From positions 1 to 18,584 of the forward strand of contig DATIJC010000029.1 of NCBI GenBank assembly GCA_035479015.1: a stretch of 18,584 nucleotides of DNA, given 5' to 3'. The position numbers and the translations under genes are program-made. Every line of letters begins with the position of its first letter. Positions within the stretch are counted from its first letter, which is position 1. Source of the stretch: DATIJC01 sp035479015 (lineage in GTDB: Bacteria; Patescibacteriota; Microgenomatia; UBA1400; UBA12028). Of this stretch, positions 1-8,266 are shown in pieces. Below the pieces are notes generated by a model. It was not told the DNA's origin and searched no databases. It was given only the letters and a program-made list of their open reading frames with translations.

Positions 1-1
1 A

Positions 2-115
2 GCAGCGATTGATAAAGGCAGCAGTGACAATGGCGGCTTTACCTATGATTTGAGTACCCCAGCGCATATTGTTCCCAGGGGTTCGGCGGTAGATATAGGA
101 GCGTATGAATACTAA
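2..115 (+). CDS. C-terminal end of a probable beta-helix surface protein (partial)
   Basis: An open frame enters the window from the left and stops at TAA 113-115, giving about 37 residues. The last residues read VDIGAYEY. This resembles the common C-terminal ending (D-I-G-A-x-E) of secreted parallel beta-helix proteins of the choice-of-anchor Q / polymorphic membrane protein type. The upstream part is outside the window, so its length and domains are unknown. The end overlaps the start of the next gene by 11 bases, which suggests one operon with translational coupling. The family call rests only on this short ending and on the surface-protein context. Confidence 0.6.
   Translation, partial: AAIDKGSSDNGGFTYDLSTPAHIVPRGSAVDIGAYEY
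98..101 (+). promoter_or_regulatory. Ribosome binding site for the 105-1880 gene
   Basis: GGAG lies four bases before the ATG at 105, inside the end of the preceding gene. It supports that ATG as the start even though it overlaps the upstream stop codon. Confidence 0.6.
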
Positions 116-1880
116 TGAGCCCATCAACATCATTGAAGAAAACATCCGCCACCGTCATTTTATGGATGTCATCCGTGAGACTTCATTGCTGTTGCGTGTG
201 TTGACAGTCGGTCTCCTCTTGTTGATCGTTCCCATTATCGTATTTTTTGTCAAAAGAGATGCGGATTTAAAAACTCGTGCGCAGCAAAGTTGTAATCAAG
301 GCTTTTCTGTGGCTACGATAAATTTGACACCACAGACTGCTACCATGCCACCCAATAAAACCTTTAGCTTAACCGCGAACCCAGGGGGGGCAGCTCTTGC
401 CTTTGAAAGTGTAGAGGTTACATTTGACCCAACCAAGATCCAACTAGCCGACACATCTACAATCATTAGCACCAGTTCACTGTTTAGCAGAAAGGTTCTC
501 ATTACGGATAAGACTACTGCAAACTCTACAGGCAGAATTGTGATTGCTATGGGTGTGGATCCTTTAGGGACGCCACCTACTGGTCAATTTGAGATTGCGT
601 CACTGCCTTTTACTACGGTATCTACCCTACAAAATGACACCACACAGATTGCTGTGGATAATTCCCGTACTCTGTTAGCGCCGTCTAATCCTAGTGATTG
701 TTATGCCCTGAGTCTATCTACGCCAGTTCCTGTGACTCTAAATCCTGGAACCACAACACCTACTCCAACTGCTACACCCACACCGTCACTCACCCCTTCA
801 CCAACACCCACCCGTACGCCCACACCTGTCCCAACTCCGACCCCAACACCGACACATACCCCAACAGCTCAACCAACTCCCACACTCACTCCGACACCGA
901 CGCCGGTTGTAACGGGAGACAATGTATTGGCCAATCCTTCATTTGAAGTCGATAGCAATCCTTGGTACGCCCCTTGGATATTTGATGTGAAGTATATTTG
1001 TTTACTTAATTGCCCAAGTATTACCAAAGATACATCTACCTTTCATTCTGGCACCACATCGGTAAAAATAGCCCCAGCCAGTGCCAATACAACTTCTCCT
1101 TGGAATGTACAATTCCGTCAGGAAGGAAAGACATTGGACGCGGGGAAAGAGTACACACTGACGTTCTGGGCAAAGTCCAACGCTACTCGTACTATAGAGG
1201 TGAAACTACAGAGCAGTGTCTTACCATACCCTTCCTATGTAACCCAAACAGCGTCCTTAGGAACTTCATGGCAACAATACACGTATACGTACACACCTGC
1301 TACAACCCTCACGAATGTATTTGCCGGATTTAATCTAGCATCTACTGCCGACACAGTGTGGATAGATGACGTCTCACTGAGTGGACCTTCTACTCTCAAA
1401 ACAGCAAACCTCACGCCTGTGGCAGATACATATGTGAATTCTGATTCGAACAGTACAAACTACGGGACAGCCCAGACTCTCTACGTGGATGGTAAGCCAC
1501 AAGAAATCACGTATTTAACCTTTGATTTATCATCTATTCCTCCAAACTCGTCAATCTTATCTGCTACCCTTAACCTGCATACGACCTCTGCACAGTACTC
1601 TGGCTCGCCATCTACTCAGGATGTACGGATAAGTTCTACTGCTTGGAGTGAGTACAGCATGAATTATTCGACAAAGGCTTCATATTCAAGCAATGTCATT
1701 GGTTCATTATCAAATACAAAAGCAAATCAACAATATTCAATTGATCTCTCAGGTCAGGCGATCCTGTCGGCTTTTGGTGGCAAACTGGGATTAGCAATAT
1801 ATCCTCAAGGAGAGGATGCCTTCTATTTCTACTCCCGTGAGACCGCACAGCCGCCTACCTTGACGATTCAATATAAGTGA
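105..1880 (+). CDS. Membrane-anchored surface protein: cohesin-like, carbohydrate-binding-like and DNRLRE domains
   Basis: The 591-residue protein begins with a short cytoplasmic part and a hydrophobic anchor (about residues 29-50). Residues 66-205 look like a cohesin-type beta sandwich (P-x-x-x-F-x-V-like start, then a V-x-F-D-P motif near 105-109), with Cys62 and Cys199 free to pair. A Thr/Pro-rich linker spans about 216-268. Residues 273-427 begin N-x-L-x-N-P-S-F-E and end W-I-D-D-V-x-L, the usual ends of CBM4/9-like jelly-roll domains. Residues 434-591 match the DNRLRE type (A-D-T-Y-V at 440-444, Y-L-T-F-D-L at 470-475). No sorting signal is seen, so the N-terminal helix is the likely anchor. 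It probably binds a glycan or surface polymer outside the cell; the ligand is unknown. The last 26 bases overlap the convergent adenosyltransferase gene. Confidence 0.85.
   Translation: MNTNEPINIIEENIRHRHFMDVIRETSLLLRVLTVGLLLLIVPIIVFFVKRDADLKTRAQQSCNQGFSVATINLTPQTATMPPNKTFSLTANPGGAALAFESVEVTFDPTKIQLADTSTIISTSSLFSRKVLITDKTTANSTGRIVIAMGVDPLGTPPTGQFEIASLPFTTVSTLQNDTTQIAVDNSRTLLAPSNPSDCYALSLSTPVPVTLNPGTTTPTPTATPTPSLTPSPTPTRTPTPVPTPTPTPTHTPTAQPTPTLTPTPTPVVTGDNVLANPSFEVDSNPWYAPWIFDVKYICLLNCPSITKDTSTFHSGTTSVKIAPASANTTSPWNVQFRQEGKTLDAGKEYTLTFWAKSNATRTIEVKLQSSVLPYPSYVTQTASLGTSWQQYTYTYTPATTLTNVFAGFNLASTADTVWIDDVSLSGPSTLKTANLTPVADTYVNSDSNSTNYGTAQTLYVDGKPQEITYLTFDLSSIPPNSSILSATLNLHTTSAQYSGSPSTQDVRISSTAWSEYSMNYSTKASYSSNVIGSLSNTKANQQYSIDLSGQAILSAFGGKLGLAIYPQGEDAFYFYSRETAQPPTLTIQYK
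744..908 (+). repeat. Thr-Pro linker coding repeat
   Basis: Low-complexity DNA made of repeated CCN-ACN codons encodes the Pro/Thr stalk that separates the cohesin-like domain from the carbohydrate-binding-like domain. The reading frame is intact. Such tracts are prone to length change by slippage or recombination. Confidence 0.8.
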
Positions 1881-2409
1881 AGATGTTTTCTTGCTTACCA
1901 GTGCGTTGATTTTCACTACAGCGCAGCACATACAAATAATCAGATAACCGGTTAATATACAGCTGTATCAACGGGGTAGTTTTGTGCGCAACGAGTAGGC
2001 GCTCTAGACGTCTGCAAACTGTCCGAGAAATGTCTAAAGTAGCAGCACTCTCACTCCCTCCCGGAAGAAGAAACTTGGTAAGCCATCCCTCCTCCATACT
2101 TTGCTGCAAGCGTTCACTTTCGTTTTCCAGTATATGAAGCTGTTTTTCCGTTAGTTTTGTTTTCGCCGATCCTGCAATTTGTGCCCCGATTTGAAATAGC
2201 GTGTTTTGGATCTCCAGTAAAATACTTTTCTGTCCTACTTTTATTACACACAAACCTAGGTGAGAATTGAGTTCATCCAGCGTGCCCAACACGTCAAAAA
2301 TAGGGTCAGACTTTGGCAATCTCCTACCGTCCGCGAGTCCCGACTCACCTTTGTCGCCCGTTTTTGTCGATATAGATTGCATAAGACCCATATCGTACCA
2401 CGCTTGCAT
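1855..2409 (-). CDS. PduO-type cob(I)alamin adenosyltransferase
   Basis: The 184-residue protein carries the full motif set of PduO-type ATP:cob(I)alamin adenosyltransferases: the ATP-binding T-K-T-G-D-K-G-E (15-22) with D-G-R-R and K33, G-T-L-D-E-L-N (42-48), P-G-G (116-118), R-T-V-C-R-R-x-E-R (129-137) and N-R-L-S-D-Y-L (153-159). The family transfers adenosyl from ATP to reduced cobalamin, giving coenzyme B12 in the cytoplasm. A typical client would be a class II ribonucleotide reductase, but none is in the window. Its ATG directly follows the TAA of the giant glycosidase-like gene with no clear ribosome site. Internal ATGs at codons 7 and 10 are closer to the usual family start. The 3' end overlaps the convergent surface-protein gene. 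It is functionally unlike all its neighbours. Confidence 0.92.
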   Translation of the reverse strand: MQAWYDMGLMQSISTKTGDKGESGLADGRRLPKSDPIFDVLGTLDELNSHLGLCVIKVGQKSILLEIQNTLFQIGAQIAGSAKTKLTEKQLHILENESERLQQSMEEGWLTKFLLPGGSESAATLDISRTVCRRLERLLVAHKTTPLIQLYINRLSDYLYVLRCSENQRTGKQENIFTYIESSR

Positions 2410-5400
2410 TTAAGCAAACTGTGACACCGGTGTCATTTTAATATCGAGAGACTCCGGCGCTCTGGTTTGTTCAAAATAGACAAAGTCGCTTGGGTTTCCC
2501 TCTTGGGTTGCCGTAAAGGATTGTTTGGTGGGCAGAATTGAATAATTCCCCTTCTTAAGTGGAACTGAAAAAGATCCGTCTGCACCACTCACACGGATGG
2601 CGCGCAGATTATTTGTTCCTGCTTCAATAAATCGCAATACAACTCCTGGAATAGGTACGCCCAGTGCATCTTTAATCGTTCCGCTTAGTACCGGTTCAGC
2701 ATAGACGCCTAATTTCGAGACGACGAAAAGAGAGATATAGGCAAAGGCAATCACAAAATTAATAAAGCTGGGAAAGAATAATGGCATAATAATACTTATG
2801 ATTGCCAGCGGGTAAAAGAGCAACCGCAAAATCCCTGAGATGAAAAGTGGCAGTGTACGCACCCTGTTTATGGATGCCGTTCGTAAAGTGGCGAATTTTG
2901 GATCCATTGGGATAACAAAAAACTGTTCTTTCGCTTCCTGCGTTATCGCAAACTTCTCACCTTTATAAAAATTAGACAGCGAAGTTAGTGAAAATCTTGG
3001 CTTGGTGGTAGGAAAGGAGTAGTCGCTATGTAAGGCTTCGATGCTATATTTTCCAGCAGGGAACTTTACCCCTTGATACACTCCATATTCATCTGTGATC
3101 ACCCTATCAGTTGTTTCTTCATCACCAAACCGATGGACAGTAATATTTGCAAATGGTATCGCGGAACCTGATTGTGTATCAAAGGTAATCCCTTCAGGTT
3201 TTCGCACAGGCAGCAAACCAATTGCCTGCAGTATTCTGATCAAAAGTTGCACAAGTGGGAAGAAAATTCCCCCGGTTGCGGGACTGACTGAGGCGGCGGC
3301 AAGTGCCACTAAGACTACGGGTGGAATGACAAGTCCCGCAGCAGGTATAATTTCAGAGGCGCTCCTTACAAGTGGAGAATTCACGATGTCGCCAACGATT
3401 GCCGAATTCTTTATAAGTTGCTCAATCACTGCGAGCCGTGGTAGTTCATTTCCACTCAAAATTGTATTCACTAGATCGATAATCCCGTTTGCAACAGGAA
3501 TTGGCTCGGGTGTCGGCAGCGGTGATGGGATAATTTCTCCCGGCGAAGGAAGAGGTGTTTCTCCAGCTATTGGAGGACTAGTCGGAGTGCTAGTGGGTGA
3601 GGCAGTAGGTGTAGCTGTCGGGGTAGCTGTGGCGGTTGAGGTCGGAGAAGCTGTAGGAGCGGGAGTAGGCATGTCCACAAGTTTTACTTCATACGCTGCC
3701 GTGCTGTACGTGTTGTCAGCTACTGAAGAAGATATAGTGACATTAATTGGAATTGAAGAGGTGTTAATAATGAGGGCTTTAGAACTGGATGCAAGCACTG
3801 AAATCGCGTTTGTAGATGGCGCAATGGTAACAGGATAGACGGAGGTGCCACTGCTAAAGTAGTTGCGAAAATACGAATATACATAGTAGTTGGTGAATGC
3901 TTGTCCACCTCCGGCAAATTGTGTGCTACTGAACAGATTTTGCTTATCTCCTTGTGCGACGCCTTGACTACTCACCTGTTCTTCTGGGCCCCAACGAAGC
4001 GATGTGTTCGTTCCTGAATTGACGTGGTGTGACAACATGGTAGCCAGCGCCGGTGGCTGTAAAGTCTCAGACGTGATCAATACAGGATCGCCGTTCACTT
4101 TACCCACATAATCTTCCGACCACCAAATCGGCAGCGTCGTATTAATAATCGTACTCATTTGCGTATTCATCCAATCATCGATGTCGCTGTACTGCTGCAG
4201 TGCCGCAAAGAGATTTGGTGGAAATGTTCCATCCAATACGTCTTTGGGTGTGATGTTGCCATCGACCGCAATGAATTGCGCTTTGAGATGGCCATCGGTA
4301 TCCAGATTGTTTGTCAGCCAAGTTAGCCATTGTGTGACGACATTCATATCCCGCTGATCCACTGTGCCGTACGCAGTGCTTGTTAGCGAAGAATTTTGCG
4401 CAGCATGCGGATAGACATATTTTGAGAAGCGTACGTATGGACCACCGACATTTGCTTCAGGACGAAGTGATTTTATTTCGTCGTAGACCAGCCCATACAT
4501 TCGGTTGTACTTATCATAGTTCCAGTGATTGACTGATCTATCCCAGAACCCCTTCATTTCATTCCACACCTGGAAGTACTCAATTTTGGGAAACGGGGTA
4601 CCCGTATCATCCAGTGTCGTTCCGTTGTACCGGCTGACTATTTGCCCGACCATATATGCAAAATCACTCTCATAGACATCAAGTGGTGCGAGTGTCAGCT
4701 GACCCCAGTCCGTATTGCTCCCGTTATATTTTCCGGAATACCAAGTGGGATCCACCATCCACGTCGGTGCACCAAATAATGTGAGTATGGGCACCGACCC
4801 CGTGTCACGCATGAGCTTCACTCTAGTGTCCAGTGACGACCAATTCCAGTTAACTGGATCCGTACTCGGATCATCCCATAGGTTATTTGCACCAAATCCC
4901 ATGATGTGTTGGTTTTCATATTGCGCTACCGTTGATAACAGCGCTTTCCCCGCATTTATTGCTGTCGCATCACCTCCGCTATTGATACTCTCCTGCGTGT
5001 GAGTCACTCCAATGTGTAGCTTGCTTACGGTCGGAGAGCCAGAGAGGTTTACACTTGCTGTTACATCACTAGGTGGCAGGGGCGTGGGGGTGGGTGTAGC
5101 TGCAGTCGAGGCATCAAAAATTGTCAGATCGTCGGTCGTCACATTCAGTGAATCAAATGTAAAAGTAAGCGGTCCATTTGATACAGAGGCGGGTATGTTT
5201 ATACGAAGCCCCACAGAGCCTGATCCTTGCAGAGCGCTCACTTGGTAATCGGTTTGAATGTACTGCCAAGTTACTGGTTCTGTGGATCCATCGGCCCATG
5301 CCTTCATATATATGGTCGTCGGTGAAGTACCGATAATTTGTGAGCGCACCCACACATACGACCCCGCAGTAAATGTAGTGCCCGTCGATGCTTGAGTCCC

Positions 5401-7254
5401 AAGCAGTGTTTCCACACCCCCTACGACGTTTGATGCTTGAACGGTAATTGTTCCAGACGTGGTGAAACGGATTTTGCCACGGTATTGATTGTTTGGATCG
5501 AGACGGCGTGCAACCCAAAAAGCTTCTGCTGCGGTACCCGTCGGAATACTGCTCGCCTTTACTTTAAACTGGATGTCATAGTCTTCTTGTGAAATTCCAC
5601 CCAAAAAGAGTGAGCGTGATGCTCCAGCAATAGCGACCATACTCCCTGTAGATCCATCTGTAGAAAAATTTGACGACGCACCTGTGGAAATCGTCCACGC
5701 ACCTCCAGTATCAGCGGTCCCCCATCCATTTGAAGTGGTTCTGGTAAATGTATCGGTAGCTAACGTTGTTCCTGATTGGGGCGGAGCAGTCGGTGTCACA
5801 ATTCCTGCGTCCTGTGTGGTTGCATTTACATTGTCGAATGTCACAAGAAGTGGTGCATTCGACACAGCACTCGGGATATTTGTACGAAAACCTATTGAAC
5901 CACTCGCCTGTAAGGCACTTTCAGAGTCAGTGGTGGTGTACTGATATGCAATTGGCTCTGTGTCTCCTGCAGCCCAAACTTTAATATTGATAGTGGTTGG
6001 ATTTGTCCCAGTAATTTGCGCCCGTACCCACACATAGGTGTCTGCCGCAAGATTTACACCAGTAGTAGTTTGCGCTCCCAGCAGAGTCTCTGTGCCGCCA
6101 ACTACCTTAGCGGCTTGAACTGTTATTGATGTACTGCCGGTAAAGCGGATTTTGCCACGGTAATAATTGCTGGGATCGACACGTCTCGCTATCCAGAAGA
6201 TCTCTGCAGCAGTACCTGTGGGCACTTTATCAATTTTCGCCTGAAATTTGATATCCACGTCTTGCTGTGACGTACTATTGAGAACTATCGCCCTGGTGAG
6301 CGCGCTAGTGGGAGAGTTTATCTTTCCTTCAGTTCCACTCACAGAGAAATCTGAGGCACTTCCAGACACAATCACATAGTCTTTCCCATTATCACTTGTC
6401 CCCCACCCATTGCTGACCGTGCGTGTAAAGGTATCAGTCAGTAGCGTAAAACCTGTTTGCGGCGACGCAGTGGGTGATGGCGTGGGAGTCGGATCTGTCG
6501 AAGTCACAATATAATCGTCAAAAGAAAATAGGACTGGAGCATTTGAGGTTGCTGATGGTAGATTGACGCGCAGTCCGTAATTTCCAGACGTCTGTAAATT
6601 ACTATCGCTATCAGTGGTTGTGTATGTAAAACTACCAGGTTCACTATTGCCATCCGCCCAGACGCTGATACTGATCGTGGTCGGATTGGTGCCGGTCACC
6701 GTTGAGTGCACACGCAGATATGAACCCGCACTGTATGACAAACCAGTAACGGTTGTTTGTGCACCGAGGAAAGTTTCGACACCTGCTATGAGTTTTTCGG
6801 CCTGTACTGTAACTGTGCCGCTTGGCGTCAAGCGAATTTTTCCCCGATATGCAGTGTTGGTACTTACTTGACGGGCAATGAAAAAGACCTCTTGTGAGAT
6901 ACCTGTGGCAAGTTTATTCGTATTGAAACGGAAAGTGATATCCGTGTCTTGATTGGAGACTGATCCCAGCAATGCAGTGCGAGAAGTCGACAAGCTTGGC
7001 GCGTTCATCGTGCCCGCGCTGCCATCTACGTTAAAATCGCTGGCGGTCCCAGTCAACGTGTACGCACCACCCGTGTCTGCGCTGCCCCACCCGCTCGACA
7101 CGGATCGGGTAAACGTATCGGAAATGACCGTGGTGCCAGAGGCAGATGCCAACTTATGCGATAAGACCAGAGAAAGCACAACAAGTGCGAGTATCGGGAT
7201 GGCGATGCCTATGGTATCCAACGAAAACAATGCGCGAATCCAATCCTTCATCAT
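2410..7254 (-). CDS. Giant surface protein: three lectin-like repeats, clan GH-A glycoside hydrolase domain, C-terminal membrane module
   Basis: The 1614-residue protein starts with a signal anchor (about 13-37). Three tandem repeats of ~209 residues follow (43-252, 270-478, 498-707), each with D-T-F-T-R, G-W-G and Y-R-G-K-I-R motifs, resembling concanavalin/LamG-like sandwiches. After a short Pro linker, residues ~740-1190 look like a TIM-barrel glycosidase. W897-N898-E899 is the probable acid/base and W1045-S-E1047 the probable nucleophile, as in clan GH-A (GH39/GH5-like). A Thr/Pro linker (~1196-1230) leads to the C-terminal module (~1250-1614): a long hydrophobic stretch (1302-1348), a carboxypeptidase-regulatory-like domain (1353-1452), a membrane hairpin (1467-1512) and a second such domain (1520-1610). 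The likely role is glycan binding and hydrolysis at the cell surface; the substrate is unknown. It lies in a minus-strand operon behind a CAP protein. Confidence 0.85.
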   Translation of the reverse strand: MMKDWIRALFSLDTIGIAIPILALVVLSLVLSHKLASASGTTVISDTFTRSVSSGWGSADTGGAYTLTGTASDFNVDGSAGTMNAPSLSTSRTALLGSVSNQDTDITFRFNTNKLATGISQEVFFIARQVSTNTAYRGKIRLTPSGTVTVQAEKLIAGVETFLGAQTTVTGLSYSAGSYLRVHSTVTGTNPTTISISVWADGNSEPGSFTYTTTDSDSNLQTSGNYGLRVNLPSATSNAPVLFSFDDYIVTSTDPTPTPSPTASPQTGFTLLTDTFTRTVSNGWGTSDNGKDYVIVSGSASDFSVSGTEGKINSPTSALTRAIVLNSTSQQDVDIKFQAKIDKVPTGTAAEIFWIARRVDPSNYYRGKIRFTGSTSITVQAAKVVGGTETLLGAQTTTGVNLAADTYVWVRAQITGTNPTTINIKVWAAGDTEPIAYQYTTTDSESALQASGSIGFRTNIPSAVSNAPLLVTFDNVNATTQDAGIVTPTAPPQSGTTLATDTFTRTTSNGWGTADTGGAWTISTGASSNFSTDGSTGSMVAIAGASRSLFLGGISQEDYDIQFKVKASSIPTGTAAEAFWVARRLDPNNQYRGKIRFTTSGTITVQASNVVGGVETLLGTQASTGTTFTAGSYVWVRSQIIGTSPTTIYMKAWADGSTEPVTWQYIQTDYQVSALQGSGSVGLRINIPASVSNGPLTFTFDSLNVTTDDLTIFDASTAATPTPTPLPPSDVTASVNLSGSPTVSKLHIGVTHTQESINSGGDATAINAGKALLSTVAQYENQHIMGFGANNLWDDPSTDPVNWNWSSLDTRVKLMRDTGSVPILTLFGAPTWMVDPTWYSGKYNGSNTDWGQLTLAPLDVYESDFAYMVGQIVSRYNGTTLDDTGTPFPKIEYFQVWNEMKGFWDRSVNHWNYDKYNRMYGLVYDEIKSLRPEANVGGPYVRFSKYVYPHAAQNSSLTSTAYGTVDQRDMNVVTQWLTWLTNNLDTDGHLKAQFIAVDGNITPKDVLDGTFPPNLFAALQQYSDIDDWMNTQMSTIINTTLPIWWSEDYVGKVNGDPVLITSETLQPPALATMLSHHVNSGTNTSLRWGPEEQVSSQGVAQGDKQNLFSSTQFAGGGQAFTNYYVYSYFRNYFSSGTSVYPVTIAPSTNAISVLASSSKALIINTSSIPINVTISSSVADNTYSTAAYEVKLVDMPTPAPTASPTSTATATPTATPTASPTSTPTSPPIAGETPLPSPGEIIPSPLPTPEPIPVANGIIDLVNTILSGNELPRLAVIEQLIKNSAIVGDIVNSPLVRSASEIIPAAGLVIPPVVLVALAAASVSPATGGIFFPLVQLLIRILQAIGLLPVRKPEGITFDTQSGSAIPFANITVHRFGDEETTDRVITDEYGVYQGVKFPAGKYSIEALHSDYSFPTTKPRFSLTSLSNFYKGEKFAITQEAKEQFFVIPMDPKFATLRTASINRVRTLPLFISGILRLLFYPLAIISIIMPLFFPSFINFVIAFAYISLFVVSKLGVYAEPVLSGTIKDALGVPIPGVVLRFIEAGTNNLRAIRVSGADGSFSVPLKKGNYSILPTKQSFTATQEGNPSDFVYFEQTRAPESLDIKMTPVSQFA
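2413..3507 (-). other. C-terminal membrane module, copy A
   Basis: This part (residues ~1250-1614) is homologous to the end of the 11015-15199 protein. Between the landmarks S-I-E-A and I-P-M-D-P, 38 of 49 aligned residues are identical by hand count. The order is a hydrophobic stretch ending A-I-G-L-L-P, a beta domain, a two-helix membrane hairpin, and a second beta domain ending F-V-Y-F-E-Q-T. Confidence 0.85.
5134..5763 (-). repeat. Lectin-like protein repeat 3 of 3
   Basis: This encodes residues 498-707. It is closer to copy 2 than to copy 1 (P-T-G-T-A-A-E, A-R-R-x-D-P-x-N, V-W-V-R), which suggests stepwise duplication. The glycosidase domain follows after a Pro-rich spacer. Confidence 0.8.
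5821..6447 (-). repeat. Lectin-like protein repeat 2 of 3
   Basis: This encodes residues 270-478. It shares I-A-R-R-x-D-P and Y-R-G-K-I-R-F with copy 3, and T-G-T-N-P-T-T-I with copy 1. Confidence 0.8.
6499..7128 (-). repeat. Lectin-like protein repeat 1 of 3
   Basis: This encodes residues 43-252 of the giant glycosidase-like protein. Landmarks are D-T-F-T-R at the start, Y-R-G-K-I-R near 136-141, a T-G-T-N-P-T-T-I segment and an F-D-D ending. It is the most divergent copy. Confidence 0.8.
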
Positions 7255-7293
7255 TCCATAATATTATGTTCGAGTGGCCAGGGAAAGAGGTAT

Positions 7294-8247
7294 TTAGAGT
7301 TTACTTCCACCGAAAATCAAATCAACAGCGAGGCCGTTGGTGGCGATACCTACATGTGTCCACTGACTATTGAGTTGATTTGCATCGTGCGCACTATCAC
7401 TAGCAAAAATCCACTCGATTAAGTGGACCCCCAAAAGTTGGTACCCATAACTTAAGTTTTCACCTAAGGATCCAAATCCCAGAGCACGGACATTGTCTTC
7501 ATTACTGGTGTAATCAATAAAGCCCTTGTGATTATCCGTGCCTTTAATTGAATTTAAGTATGCAGCGCGGCTCCCAGCAAAAGTGGCCAATTTATCATCC
7601 CAAGACAAACTCCCTTTTCCGTGCGTGTTTCTGTAGGTATTAAGTGCCTGTAAAATTTCCTGCGGTGTTCCCATCCGGCTGTCTTCACCCACTCGGATCC
7701 TCCATGTATCAGCGTTAATCTGCTGTGCCACACCCCAGGGCGTAGTATCAGCAGGCTGCGAAGTTACTTTGGGGATAGCGATAGGTGAAGCGCTCAGGCG
7801 CAGACCCTTCGGGAGCTTGCTTGAGTCAGTCGCGCTCAAAGCACTGTCTACAGTTGCTTGCCACCAAAATGTCTTGCTAGCGGGTGCGAGCGACTGTGCA
7901 AAATACACTATTCCCCCTGCTGGAATAGTCTTTGGGATCAGTATCTGCTCGGTCTTCGATATCGTGAACGGGTCTTTCGTATTACTACGGTCTACTTTCA
8001 GCGAAACAAACTCTATCGGGATGACGTTATGATTTGTGATTTTTCCGTAGAGCGTAGTATTGACCCATTTTAGATCGGAAAGCTCCATTTTGCCAACTTC
8101 AGGAACAGTACTTATTTCCGTTTGTAACTTCTGAAGAGATTGCTTCAGGCTTACAAAGTTTTTTGAAAACCGCTGCAGGAGGAACAGGTCAAACAACACG
8201 AAGATCACGAGCCCAACAGCACGCAGAAGTATCTTTTTTCTGTTCAT
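7294..8247 (-). CDS. Membrane-anchored CAP (SCP/PR1-like) domain protein
   Basis: The 317-residue protein has an N-terminal membrane anchor (about 8-27) after a basic start, a coil-like stretch (28-48), a beta-rich domain (about 54-135) that resembles FxLYD-type domains, and a C-terminal CAP domain (about 195-317). The CAP cleft residues seem present: H240 (N-H-K-G), E263 (G-E-N), E278 (E-W) and H287 (A-H). CAP proteins are secreted and often interact with envelope polymers or lipids; the specific activity here is unknown. It starts 19 bases after the upstream Cys-rich gene and ends 39 bases before the giant glycosidase-like gene, so it is probably co-transcribed with both. No clear Shine-Dalgarno precedes its ATG. 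Confidence 0.85.
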   Translation of the reverse strand: MNRKKILLRAVGLVIFVLFDLFLLQRFSKNFVSLKQSLQKLQTEISTVPEVGKMELSDLKWVNTTLYGKITNHNVIPIEFVSLKVDRSNTKDPFTISKTEQILIPKTIPAGGIVYFAQSLAPASKTFWWQATVDSALSATDSSKLPKGLRLSASPIAIPKVTSQPADTTPWGVAQQINADTWRIRVGEDSRMGTPQEILQALNTYRNTHGKGSLSWDDKLATFAGSRAAYLNSIKGTDNHKGFIDYTSNEDNVRALGFGSLGENLSYGYQLLGVHLIEWIFASDSAHDANQLNSQWTHVGIATNGLAVDLIFGGSKL

Positions 8248-8266
8248 GATCTATAGCGTACGCTTT

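Noticed and set aside
3095..3838. 247-codon plus-strand frame
   Set aside because: It is antisense to the giant glycosidase-like gene; the Gly/Val-rich part is the reverse of the Thr-Pro linker.
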